Shown here: in pieces, positions 43,178-54,350 of the stretch
Position numbering within the stretch: the first letter of the stretch is position 1
Layout of the letters: every line of letters starts with the position of its first letter
Assembly: GCF_900188445.1 (NCBI RefSeq)
Contig: NZ_FZOR01000014.1
Span: 110,278-174,277, forward strand
DNA length: 64,000 nucleotides
Direction of reading: 5' to 3'
Source: Actinomadura meyerae
GTDB lineage: Bacteria > Actinomycetota > Actinomycetes > Streptosporangiales > Streptosporangiaceae
Program-made: the position numbers and the translations under genes
The notes under the pieces: generated by a model
What the model saw: the letters and a program-made list of their open reading frames with translations, nothing else
What the model was told of the DNA's origin: nothing
Database searches by the model: none

Positions 43178-43941
43178 GCGGCCGGCCCGGATTCCGGGAC
43201 GCGCTGTCCCGGCTCGCCATGGCGCAGAAGACCGCCAAGGGCGCCCCGGCGTACTCGCGCTTCGTCAACCGCAAGCTGGGGCGGGTGCTGGCGGCCGCCT
43301 CCTACGTGCTCGGCCTGACCCCGAACATGGTCACGGCGATCAGCGCCGCGTTCACCTTCACCGGCATCGCGCTGATCGCGCTGGTCGACCCGGCGCCGTG
43401 GCTGGGCGTCGCGGTCTGCCTGGCGCTGGTGGTCGGGTACGCCTTCGACGCGGCGGACGGGCAGCTGGCCCGGCTGCGCGGCGGCGGCTCGATGTCCGGC
43501 GAGTACCTCGACCACATGGTCGACAGCGCCAAGATCTCCGCGCTGCACCTGGCCGTGCTGATCTCCTGGTACCGGTTCGGCGACCTCGACGAGCCCGCGT
43601 TCCTGCTGATCCCGGTCGGCTTCACGGTCGTCGCCGCGGTGATGTTCTTCGGCATGATCCTCAAGGACCTGCTGGCCCGCGCCCACCGCGCCCGGACCGG
43701 CGAGCAGGCGCCGCCCGCCGCCGCGCCGTCCATGGTCCGCTCGCTGCTGGTCGTGCCGACCGACTACGGGCTGCTCTGCGTGGCGTTCCTGCTGCTCGGC
43801 GCCCCCTCGGTGTTTCGCCCGCTGTACGGGCTGATCTTCCTCGGCAACCTGCTGTTCCTGGCGGCCGCCGCGGTGAAGTGGTTCCGCGAGGTCGGGGCGC
43901 TGGACGCGCCGGCCCGCGACCGCGAGGCGGTGCTCCGGTGA
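43174..43941 (+). CDS. CDP-alcohol phosphatidyltransferase family membrane enzyme
   Basis: A 255-residue membrane protein with about six helices. The complete catalytic signature D-x2-DG-x2-AR-x8-G-x3-D-x3-D is present: Asp92, Asp95, Gly96, Ala99, Arg100, Gly109, Asp113, Asp117. Such enzymes move a phospho-alcohol or phosphatidyl group from a CDP-activated donor to a hydroxyl acceptor. Flanked on both sides, with 4-nt overlaps, by cytidylyltransferase genes, it probably uses the CDP-alcohol they make. The product could be a lipid head group or a phosphodiester substituent on the glycan. Confidence 0.9.
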   Translation: MSGRPGFRDALSRLAMAQKTAKGAPAYSRFVNRKLGRVLAAASYVLGLTPNMVTAISAAFTFTGIALIALVDPAPWLGVAVCLALVVGYAFDAADGQLARLRGGGSMSGEYLDHMVDSAKISALHLAVLISWYRFGDLDEPAFLLIPVGFTVVAAVMFFGMILKDLLARAHRARTGEQAPPAAAPSMVRSLLVVPTDYGLLCVAFLLLGAPSVFRPLYGLIFLGNLLFLAAAAVKWFREVGALDAPARDREAVLR

Positions 43942-44354
43942 GCGGTGTCGTCGGCTACGTGCCGGGCGCCTACGACATGTTCCACATCGGGCACCTGAAC
44001 ATCCTGCGGCGGGCGCGGCGCGAGTGCGACCGGCTGATCGCGGGCGTCGTCACCGACGAGGTGCTGGAGCGGGTCAAGGGCCGGCCCCCGATCGTCCCGC
44101 TGGCCGAGCGGCTGGCGATCGTCGGCAGCATGGCGTGCGTGGACGAGGTCGTCACCGACGTGTCCAGCGACAAGGTCGTCATGTGGCGCGAGCTCGGCTT
44201 CGACGTGCTGTTCAAGGGCGACGACTGGAAGGGCACCGAGAAGGGCGACCGGCTGGAGGCCGACCTCGGCGCGGTCGGCGTGCGGGTCGTGTACTTCCCC
44301 TACACGGTGCACACCTCCAGCACGGCGCTCCGGCGGATGATCGCCGGGACGTGA
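43938..44354 (+). CDS. Cytidylyltransferase (glycerol-3-phosphate cytidylyltransferase-like)
   Basis: A 138-residue enzyme of the TagD family with every key element: GAYDMFHIGHLNILRRA (10-26, His16 and His19), a KGDDWKGT segment, and the C-terminal HTSSTALRR motif that grips the triphosphate. It couples an alcohol phosphate with CTP to give a CDP-alcohol. The partner phosphotransferase gene overlaps its GTG start by 4 nt. Substrate could be glycerol, ribitol or another polyol phosphate; ethanolamine phosphate is less likely given the short single-domain form. Confidence 0.88.
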   Translation: MSGVVGYVPGAYDMFHIGHLNILRRARRECDRLIAGVVTDEVLERVKGRPPIVPLAERLAIVGSMACVDEVVTDVSSDKVVMWRELGFDVLFKGDDWKGTEKGDRLEADLGAVGVRVVYFPYTVHTSSTALRRMIAGT

Positions 44355-44383
44355 CCGCGGGCACGCGAGCGCGGGCAGGCGAC

Positions 44384-44403
44384 CGGGGGCACGTGAGCCC
44401 CCG
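44384..44403 (+). terminator. Hairpin within a short degenerate repeat after the CDP-alcohol cassette
   Basis: CGGGGGC-ACGTGA-GCCCCCG (44384-44403) is a perfect 7-bp stem. It sits in an 80-nt stretch made of imperfect copies of a GCACGCGAG-like unit (44360-44425). It may end the glycan transcript. The rest of the 200-nt gap before mfd shows no other clear feature. Confidence 0.5.
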
Positions 44404-44555
44404 CACGCGAGCCCCCGCATGTGAGCGGGCCGCCCGGCGCGTCACGCGGCGGCCCGGCGGGCGCGTACCCTGGTAGCGGTACCGGGGTCCGAGGGGATTT
44501 CCGGGTTTTCGGGCTGCCCTGCCTCGGGGTTATTTCGGCGAATGTGCGGGCGAAG

Positions 44556-48161
<3,606 letters not shown>

Positions 48162-48207
48162 CCTGGGCCCGCCCCGACCCGCGAGATCCACAATGAGACG
48201 AGGAATC

Positions 48208-48864
48208 GTGCCTGGTAAGTCCGTGAAGGCGGCGGTGGCGGTCGCGCTGGCGGCCGGCGCGCTGGCCGGCTGCGGCGGCTCCCCGAAGGTCGGCACCGCC
48301 GCCCTCGTCGGCGACGACCGCATCACCGTCACCGAGCTCAGCCAGACCGTCCGCGACTGGCGCGCCCAGTTCCGCGCCGACCCGGCGGCCAACGAGCTGC
48401 GCGCCAACCCCGCCAACCCGGCGCCGCAGCTCGCCGGCGAGTCCGAGTCCGACCTGCAGGGCGCGCTCACCCTGCTGATCAACTTCCGGGTCGCGCGCGA
48501 GGTCGCCGACCGGGCCGGGGTGCGGGTCACGGGCGGGCAGGTCGACACCGCGGTGCGGGCGCTGGACGGGCGCGGCGGCGCGGCCTCGATCACGCTGGCG
48601 AGCGGGCTGCCCCGCGAGCACACCCGCGACCTCGCGCGCCTCGTGGCGACGCAGGCGGCGGTCATGCAGCGGTTCGGCGCGGACATGGGCAACCAGCTCA
48701 GCCCGGCGACGCAGCAGGCCGGCCGGCGGTGGAACGAGCTGTTCCAGCAGACCGCGAACCGCATGGACATCGAGGTCAACCCCCGCTACGGCAGCTACGA
48801 CCCGGGCAAGTTCGAGATCGCCCCGGTCGGCTACCGGCTGTCCAGCCCCGACTCGGGTATCTGA
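48208..48864 (+). CDS. SurA-N-like lipoprotein
   Basis: A 218-residue lipoprotein with signal and lipobox ALAGC (Cys22 from the GTG at 48208). The body resembles the helical N-terminal domain of SurA/PrsA-type foldases (AALVGDDRITVTELSQTVRDW, and the long LINFRVAREVADRAGVRVT helix), without a visible prolyl isomerase domain. It may chaperone exported proteins. GAGGA just before the GTG favours this start over the in-frame ATG at 48193. Its place between mfd and mazG, where M. tuberculosis also has a lipoprotein nearby, is a conserved theme. Confidence 0.8.
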   Translation: MPGKSVKAAVAVALAAGALAGCGGSPKVGTAALVGDDRITVTELSQTVRDWRAQFRADPAANELRANPANPAPQLAGESESDLQGALTLLINFRVAREVADRAGVRVTGGQVDTAVRALDGRGGAASITLASGLPREHTRDLARLVATQAAVMQRFGADMGNQLSPATQQAGRRWNELFQQTANRMDIEVNPRYGSYDPGKFEIAPVGYRLSSPDSGI

Positions 48865-48869
48865 GGCGC

Positions 48870-49862
48870 ATGGCGCTGACACTGCTCGCGACCACGCACC
48901 GGGTCGCGCCGGGGCTGCTGACCTGGCGGGCGTGGGACGCGCTCCGCTCGGCGGGCGCCGTCCGGCTGCGCGACGGGCATCCGCTGCTGCCGTCCCTGCG
49001 CGACGCCGGGATCGCGGCGCGGACCGTCGGGGAGCCCGACGCGGCGCGGCTGGTCGCGGACGCGCGGGCCGCCGACGTGGTGTGGGTCGCCGCCCCCGAG
49101 GGCGACGAGGACCTGATGCGCGAGGTCGGGACGCTCGTCGTCAACGACCCGCTGGACGTCGAGGTGCTGCACGGCTCCTACGACCTGCCGGGCGCGCGGC
49201 TGCTCGACCTGGTCTCGGTCATGGACACGCTGCGCCGCGAATGCCCGTGGGACCGCAAGCAGACGCACACCACGCTGGTCCCGTACCTGCTGGAGGAGGC
49301 GTACGAGGTCCTCGACACGATCGAGTCGGGCGACTACGGCGCGCTCCGCGAGGAGCTCGGGGACGTGCTGATGCAGGTGGCGTTCCATTCGGTGGTGGCC
49401 GCCGAGCGCGACGACGAGACCGCGTTCACCATCGACGACGTCGCCGCCGCGATCGTGGAGAAGCTGGTCCGCCGCCACCCGCACGTGTTCGGGGACGTGA
49501 CCGTCTCCGGCGCCGACGAGGTCAACGCCAACTGGGAGCAGATCAAGGCGGCCGAGCGGGCGGCGAAGAGCGGCGCGGAGGCGTCCGCCCTGGACGGGGT
49601 GCCGATGGGCCAGCCCGCGCTGTCGCTGGCGGCGCAGCTCCAGCGCCGCGCGGCGCGGATGGAGGCCCCGGAGGGGCTCGCCGACGGGCTCGCCGGGGAG
49701 GGGGACGGCGCGGCCACCGAGAATGATCTCGGTTCGCGGCTTTTCGCCCTCGTCCGGGAGGCGGTGGAGCGGGGAGCCGACCCCGAGGCGGAGTTGCGCG
49801 CCGTTTCCCGGGTATTCCGCGATCGTGTCCAAGCGTGGGAACGACGGCGGCAGCGCGCCTGA
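48870..49862 (+). CDS. mazG: Nucleoside triphosphate pyrophosphohydrolase (MazG)
   Basis: A 330-residue housecleaning enzyme that removes unusual or damaged NTPs. The MazG core lies at about 115-215: LRRECPWDRKQTHTTLVPYL, LEEAYEVLDTI, REELGDVLMQVAFHS, where the acidic EExxE and ExxD metal ligands are seen. The N-terminal 110 residues form an extra domain typical of actinobacterial versions. The C-terminal second MazG half is only partly recognisable. The ATG starts 5 nt after the lipoprotein stop, so they are likely coupled. Confidence 0.92.
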   Translation: MALTLLATTHRVAPGLLTWRAWDALRSAGAVRLRDGHPLLPSLRDAGIAARTVGEPDAARLVADARAADVVWVAAPEGDEDLMREVGTLVVNDPLDVEVLHGSYDLPGARLLDLVSVMDTLRRECPWDRKQTHTTLVPYLLEEAYEVLDTIESGDYGALREELGDVLMQVAFHSVVAAERDDETAFTIDDVAAAIVEKLVRRHPHVFGDVTVSGADEVNANWEQIKAAERAAKSGAEASALDGVPMGQPALSLAAQLQRRAARMEAPEGLADGLAGEGDGAATENDLGSRLFALVREAVERGADPEAELRAVSRVFRDRVQAWERRRQRA

Positions 49863-49953
49863 TCCACGGGAAGAGCCCGGATCGCCGGAGCGTGGATCGC
49901 CGGGATTAGGGCGGAACATCGCCAATGGGGTGGTCCGTCCGCGAAGGCACGTT

Positions 49954-49966
49954 TACTCTAGGCGCG
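49954..49966 (+). promoter_or_regulatory. Probable leaderless promoter of the penicillin-binding protein gene
   Basis: TACTCT at 49954-49959 matches TANNNT and ends 6 nt before the GTG at 49966, the spacing expected if transcription begins at the start codon. No Shine-Dalgarno sequence precedes that GTG. The -35 region is not recognisable. Confidence 0.45.
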
Positions 49967-52434
49967 TGCCGACCGGGGCGGATGGTGATGCGGGGAATCG
50001 CGATGCGGGAAGCGGTGCCCCGGCCCCGCCGCGCCGCCGGATCCTGACCGCGTCCACGACCCGCGCCGAGAAGCTCCGCGCGCTGCGCGGCCTCGGCGCC
50101 CTCGGCGGCCTCGCCGGGTTCATCGTCGCGCTGATGCTGCTGCCCACCGCGTGCACGGCGGGCGTCGGCGCCCGCGACACGGCCCGCTGGTTCGACAGCG
50201 ACCCGGTGAACCTGACGACGTCCGGCGTCCCGCAGCGGTCCACGATCCTCGCCGCCGACGGCTCGAAGATCGCGACGTTCTTCTACCAGAACCGGGTGGA
50301 CGTCCCGCTCAACAAGATCGCGCCGGTCGCGCGGCGCGCGGTGCTCGCCATCGAGGACAGCCGCTTCTACGAGCACGGCGCCATCGACCTGCACGGCACG
50401 CTGCGGGCGCTCGCCAGCAACCTCAGCAGCGGGCAGGTCACCCAGGGCGGCTCCGGCATCACCCAGCAGTACGTGAAGAACCTGCTGCTCACCCAGGCCG
50501 ACAGCGACGAGGAGCGGGAGGCCGCCAAGGAGGTCACCACCGCCCGCAAGGTCCGCGAGCTGCGGTACGCGGTCGCGGTGGAGGAGAAGTTCAGCAAGGA
50601 CGAGATCCTGCGCCGCTACCTCAACATCGCCTACTACGGCGACGGCGCGTACGGCATCGAGGCCGCCTCCCGGCACTACTTCTCCAAGCACGCGTCCGAG
50701 CTGGACCTGCCCGAGGCGGCGCTGCTCGCCGGGATCATCCGCTACCCGTACGCCTACGACCCGACCCGCCATCCCGGCGAGGCCCGGCAGCGCCGCGACA
50801 CCGTCCTGGACCGGATGGCCGCGCTCGGCTGGATCGACGCGGCGAAGGCGGCCGAGGCGAAGCGCAGGCCCCTCGGGCTGAAGATCGACAACATCCGCAG
50901 CGGCTGCGTGTCCAGCAGGGCGCCGTTCTTCTGCGACTACGTGCAGCGCGAGATCCTCACCAATCCGGTCTTCGGCAAGACCGCCAAGGACCGGGAGAAG
51001 CTGCTCAAGCGCGGGGGCCTGACGATCCGCACGACCATGGACCCGCGGGCGCAGAAGGCGGCACAGCGGGCGGTGGACCGGCACGTCCCACCGAAGAACT
51101 CGGCGCACAAGGCCGCCGCCGAGGCGATGGTCCAGCCGGGCACCGGCGAGATCAAGGCGATGGTCGTCGACCGCGCCCTCGGGCCCGACAAGGAGCGCGG
51201 CAAGACCTGGATCAACTTCGCCGCAGACGCCAGCCACGGCTCCAGCATCGGCATGCAGGCCGGGTCGACGTTCAAGGCGTTCACGCTCGCCGCCGCGCTG
51301 GACGAGGGCATGCCGTTCGGCACCCGGCTGATGGCGCCGCGCGCCTACACCCCGGTCGGCTTCCGCAACTGCGACGGCGACCGGGTCGGCGACCCGAACG
51401 CGTCGCTGCGCAACGCCGCCGACGGCGAGGGAGGCAAGCAGTTCAGCCTCGTCACCGGCACGCACCACTCGGTCAACACCTTCTTCCTCGCGCTGGAGAA
51501 GGAGGTCGGGCTGTGCGACACCGTCCGGATGGCCGAGCGGCTCGGGATGAAGCAGGCGAACGGCAAGCCGCTGGAGCAGTACCCGGCCTTCACGCTCGGC
51601 TTCAACCCCGTCTCCCCGCTGCGGCTCGCCGCCGCCTACGCCGCGTTCGGCGCGCGCGGCGAGTACTGCAAGCCGATCGCGATCAAGTCCGTGAAGGACG
51701 CCGCGGGGCGCAAGCTGAAGGTGCCGCCGCGCGACTGCGAGCAGGTGCTCGACGACGGCGTCGCCGACGCCGTCAACTACGTGCTGCAGGGCGTCCTCAC
51801 CAAGGGCACCGCGCGGGGCATGGGCATCGGCCGGCCCGCCGCGGGCAAGACCGGCACCGTCGACAACTTCTCCGCCGCCTGGTTCGCCGGGTACACCCCG
51901 GACCTCGCGGCGGCCGTGTGGGTCGGCGACCCGCGCGGCGGCTACCGGCACCCGATGGACAGCCTCTGCATGGACGGGCGGTGCTACGGCTCCGTGTTCG
52001 GCGCGACGATCCCCGCGCCGATCTGGCAGCAGAGCATGAGCGGTGCGCTGCGCGGGACCGCGCCGTCGTCGTTCCACCGGCCGCCGTCGCTGTACTTCAG
52101 CAAGGGGTCCGGCGAGGACCGGGTGAAGGTGCCCGACGTGCGCGGGATGAAGCTGAACGACGCGGTCGCCAAGCTCCGCGCCGCGGGCTTCACGACCAAC
52201 GTGGGCGCGCAGGTCGCGTCCGACCGGTACCCGAAGGGGACGGTCGCCGAGATGTCGCCCGCGCCCGGCCCGGCCGAGCCCGGCACGACCATCACGGTGC
52301 GCGCCAGCCGCGGCCCGGACCGGTCCGAGGAGCCGGGCGACCCGGAGGGGCCGGACGGCCCGGACGGCCCGCGCCCGCCGGTGACGATCCCGCCGCTGCC
52401 GCCCGGCGACCCGGCCCGTCCGCCGTCGCCCTGA
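49966..52434 (+). CDS. Class A penicillin-binding protein with PASTA domain
   Basis: An 822-residue bifunctional peptidoglycan synthase. A cytoplasmic tail precedes one membrane helix (about 40-63). The GT51 glycosyltransferase domain has catalytic Glu130 in EDSRFYEHG and the QGGSGITQQYVKNLLL motif. The transpeptidase domain shows S434-x-x-K437 (AGSTFKAF), S502-V-N and K628-T-G. One PASTA domain (VKVPDVRGMKLNDAVAKLRA) and a Pro/Asp-rich tail end the chain. It polymerises and crosslinks glycan strands outside the membrane; PASTA may sense muropeptides. A longer in-frame start inside mazG is unlikely given the probable promoter at 49954. Confidence 0.93.
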   Translation: MPTGADGDAGNRDAGSGAPAPPRRRILTASTTRAEKLRALRGLGALGGLAGFIVALMLLPTACTAGVGARDTARWFDSDPVNLTTSGVPQRSTILAADGSKIATFFYQNRVDVPLNKIAPVARRAVLAIEDSRFYEHGAIDLHGTLRALASNLSSGQVTQGGSGITQQYVKNLLLTQADSDEEREAAKEVTTARKVRELRYAVAVEEKFSKDEILRRYLNIAYYGDGAYGIEAASRHYFSKHASELDLPEAALLAGIIRYPYAYDPTRHPGEARQRRDTVLDRMAALGWIDAAKAAEAKRRPLGLKIDNIRSGCVSSRAPFFCDYVQREILTNPVFGKTAKDREKLLKRGGLTIRTTMDPRAQKAAQRAVDRHVPPKNSAHKAAAEAMVQPGTGEIKAMVVDRALGPDKERGKTWINFAADASHGSSIGMQAGSTFKAFTLAAALDEGMPFGTRLMAPRAYTPVGFRNCDGDRVGDPNASLRNAADGEGGKQFSLVTGTHHSVNTFFLALEKEVGLCDTVRMAERLGMKQANGKPLEQYPAFTLGFNPVSPLRLAAAYAAFGARGEYCKPIAIKSVKDAAGRKLKVPPRDCEQVLDDGVADAVNYVLQGVLTKGTARGMGIGRPAAGKTGTVDNFSAAWFAGYTPDLAAAVWVGDPRGGYRHPMDSLCMDGRCYGSVFGATIPAPIWQQSMSGALRGTAPSSFHRPPSLYFSKGSGEDRVKVPDVRGMKLNDAVAKLRAAGFTTNVGAQVASDRYPKGTVAEMSPAPGPAEPGTTITVRASRGPDRSEEPGDPEGPDGPDGPRPPVTIPPLPPGDPARPPSP

Positions 52435-52569
52435 TCGGTCGCCCCGGGGCGGGGGCGGCCCGCGTGTGACCCGTCTGACCTGCGGATCCGTGTGATCGTC
52501 TCGATGATCGGGTAGGGCACCTGCGGGGGCGCCAGGGCCCCCTGCGATCCGATCGGGGGGACGATCGTC

Positions 52570-53514
52570 ATGCGAGCCATCGCCGTGTCCGAGTACGGCG
52601 CCACACCGGCGCCGATGAACCTGCCGCGGCCCGAACCGGGGCCGGGGGAGATCCTGGTGAAGATGATCGCGGCCGGGGTCAATCCGATGGACTGGAAGAT
52701 CGCCGACGGGCTGCTCAAGGACTCGATCGACGCCTCCTTCCCGCTGATCCTCGGCCAGGACGGGGCGGGCGTGGTGGAGGAGGCCGGCGACGGCGTGACC
52801 CGGCTGCGGCACGGGGAGCAGGTCTACGGGGTCTTCGGCATGCCCGAGCGCGGCCTCGGCAGCTACGCCGAGTACGCGATCGCCCGCGACGACGGGCCGG
52901 TCGCGAGGATGCCCGAGGGCATGATCTACACGCAGGCCGCGGCGGTGCCGATCGCGAGCATGAGCGCGCTCGCCATGGTCGACGAGGCGCGCATCGACTC
53001 CGGGCAGACCGTGCTGGTCGTCGGCGCGACCGGCGGCACCGGGCAGAGCGCGGTGCAGCTCGCCGCCCTCGCGGGCGCCAAGGTGATCGCGACCGCCCGC
53101 GACGACATGGCGGGCACGATGCGACGCCTCGGCGCGGACGAGACCGTCGACCACTCCAAGGGCGACCTCAACGGGCAGGTGCTGGCCGTCCACTCCGACG
53201 GCGTCGACGCGATCCTCGACATGGCGAGCGACACGGCCGCGGCCGACCATCTGGCCCAGCTGCTGCGTCCCGGCGGCACCTACGTCAGCACGGTCTGGGC
53301 GGTGAACCCGGACGCGATGGAGGCGCGGGAGCTGCGCGGCGTCAACTTCCAGGTCGAGCCGTCCGCGGAGCTGCTGGACCGGCTGTCCGACCTCATCGAC
53401 GCGGGCAAGCTGCGGGTGCGCGTCGAGCGGGAGGCGCCCCTCGACGAGGCGGCCGACGCGCTGGCCGCCAGCCGGGCCGGCGGCGCCCGCGGCAAGACCG
53501 TGCTGCGCGTCTGA
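52570..53514 (+). CDS. NADP-dependent medium-chain oxidoreductase (quinone reductase-like)
   Basis: A 314-residue MDR-superfamily enzyme lacking the catalytic and structural zinc cysteines. GroES-like domain first (GVNPMDWKIADGLL, LGQDGAGVVEEAG), then the Rossmann domain with VLVVGATGGTGQSAVQLAALAG. This layout fits zeta-crystallin/QOR-type NADPH:quinone or alkenal reductases. A run of G at 52555-52561 serves as ribosome site. Substrate unknown; neighbours give no clue. Confidence 0.9.
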   Translation: MRAIAVSEYGATPAPMNLPRPEPGPGEILVKMIAAGVNPMDWKIADGLLKDSIDASFPLILGQDGAGVVEEAGDGVTRLRHGEQVYGVFGMPERGLGSYAEYAIARDDGPVARMPEGMIYTQAAAVPIASMSALAMVDEARIDSGQTVLVVGATGGTGQSAVQLAALAGAKVIATARDDMAGTMRRLGADETVDHSKGDLNGQVLAVHSDGVDAILDMASDTAAADHLAQLLRPGGTYVSTVWAVNPDAMEARELRGVNFQVEPSAELLDRLSDLIDAGKLRVRVEREAPLDEAADALAASRAGGARGKTVLRV

Positions 53515-53578
53515 CCCCGTGCCGCGGGCCGTGATCGGCGTCTCACGGCGGGACGGCGTGCAGACCGGCGGGAGGCGG

Positions 53579-53620
53579 GCATGCAGAGCTGCATGCAGGG
53601 GCCGCCCGCGCGGGCGGCCC
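53579..53620. promoter_or_regulatory. Two adjacent palindromes upstream of a small coiled-coil gene
   Basis: GCATGCAG-AG-CTGCATGC (53579-53596) has perfect 8-bp arms. Directly after it, 53599-53620 is a perfect 22-bp self-complementary sequence (GGGCCGCCCGC and its complement). The second could terminate the oxidoreductase transcript, and the first looks like an operator. The small gene starts 18 nt later. Confidence 0.4.
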
Positions 53621-53637
53621 GACGACGGGAGGACCAG

Positions 53638-53850
53638 ATGAACCAGTCCGAGGAGGAGCTGCGCACCCGGCTCCGCCAGGTCGAGGAGTCGCTCGAGCGG
53701 CTCCGCGCCGACCTGCCGGGGCCGCCCGACGACCCGGGCGACTTCGTCGACGCCGGGCAGTACCTGAGCCAGCGGGAGGAGCTGGAGGGCCAGATCGAGC
53801 TGCTGGAGGCCGAGCGCGAGCGCCTCCGCGACTCGCTCGGCCTCGAGTGA
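53638..53850 (+). CDS. Small coiled-coil protein (hypothetical)
   Basis: Seventy residues, acidic and Leu-rich, with two predicted coiled-coil helices (about 3-25 and 42-66, heptads such as LEGQIELLEAERERLRDSL) separated by a Pro/Asp turn. GGGAGGA lies directly upstream of the ATG. An in-frame ATG at 53581 would start inside the palindromes and is unlikely. Short helical-hairpin proteins of this kind are usually partners of other proteins. No family recognised. Confidence 0.65.
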   Translation: MNQSEEELRTRLRQVEESLERLRADLPGPPDDPGDFVDAGQYLSQREELEGQIELLEAERERLRDSLGLE

Positions 53851-53956
53851 GCCCCATGGGGCACGCGCCGCCGGGCCGGCCGCCCGGACCGCCGGGAACA
53901 AACGCCGGGTGCCCCCGGTTGGCGGGGTTGTATCACGCAACCGAGGGGAGGCCGGG

Positions 53957-54313
53957 ATGACCGCCTACGAGGAGTTCGAGCGCGCCACGCTGTTCTTCGA
54001 CGCCAAGGACTACGCCGGCGCCGCGCGCCTGCTCGCCCCGGTCGTCGAGGGCGACCCCGGCAACCGCGCCGCCGTCGAGCTGCTCGGCCGCGCCTACTTC
54101 CACAGCGCGCAGCTCGGCCGCGCCGAGGCGGTCTTCCGCCGCCTCGTGGACCTCGACCCCTGCAACGGCTGGGCGCACGAGGCCCTGGCCCGCACCCTGG
54201 AGCGGCGCGGGCGCGCGGCGGAGGCGGGCAAGTTCCGCAAGCTCGCGCGCGCGATGGGCGTGGAGCCCGCGCCCGGCGTCGAGGTGTCCGTCACGGCCGC
54301 CGATCTGGCCTGA
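53957..54313 (+). CDS. Tetratricopeptide-repeat protein
   Basis: A 118-residue protein made of two to three TPR-like helix pairs (DAKDYAGAARLLAPVVEGDP, AAVELLGRAYFHSAQLGRAE, WAHEALARTLERRGRAAEA). ATG 53957 has GGGAGG 5 nt upstream. It is probably a soluble scaffold. It converges with the histidine kinase gene, whose stop lies 38 nt away. Confidence 0.82.
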   Translation: MTAYEEFERATLFFDAKDYAGAARLLAPVVEGDPGNRAAVELLGRAYFHSAQLGRAEAVFRRLVDLDPCNGWAHEALARTLERRGRAAEAGKFRKLARAMGVEPAPGVEVSVTAADLA

Positions 54314-54350
54314 CACCGCCGCTCGCCCGGTACCCCCGCCCGCCGGCGCG

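Noticed and set aside
14673..44354. A sulfotransferase that would complete the PAPS pathway
   Set aside because: I looked through every gene of the locus and found no PAPS-binding 5'-PSB or 3'-PB style motif; the methyltransferase and glycosyltransferases have clear other identities.
44360..44425. GCACGCGAG-like direct repeats as a binding array or origin
   Set aside because: The copies are few, short and degenerate, in keeping with simple slippage in GC-rich intergenic DNA; only the hairpin within them was kept as a weak terminator.
49906..53940. Minus-strand frame of over 1300 codons opposite the PBP and oxidoreductase genes
   Set aside because: It spans two well-identified plus-strand genes and their intergenic regions, and reads as compositional noise rich in Arg, Gly, Val and His.
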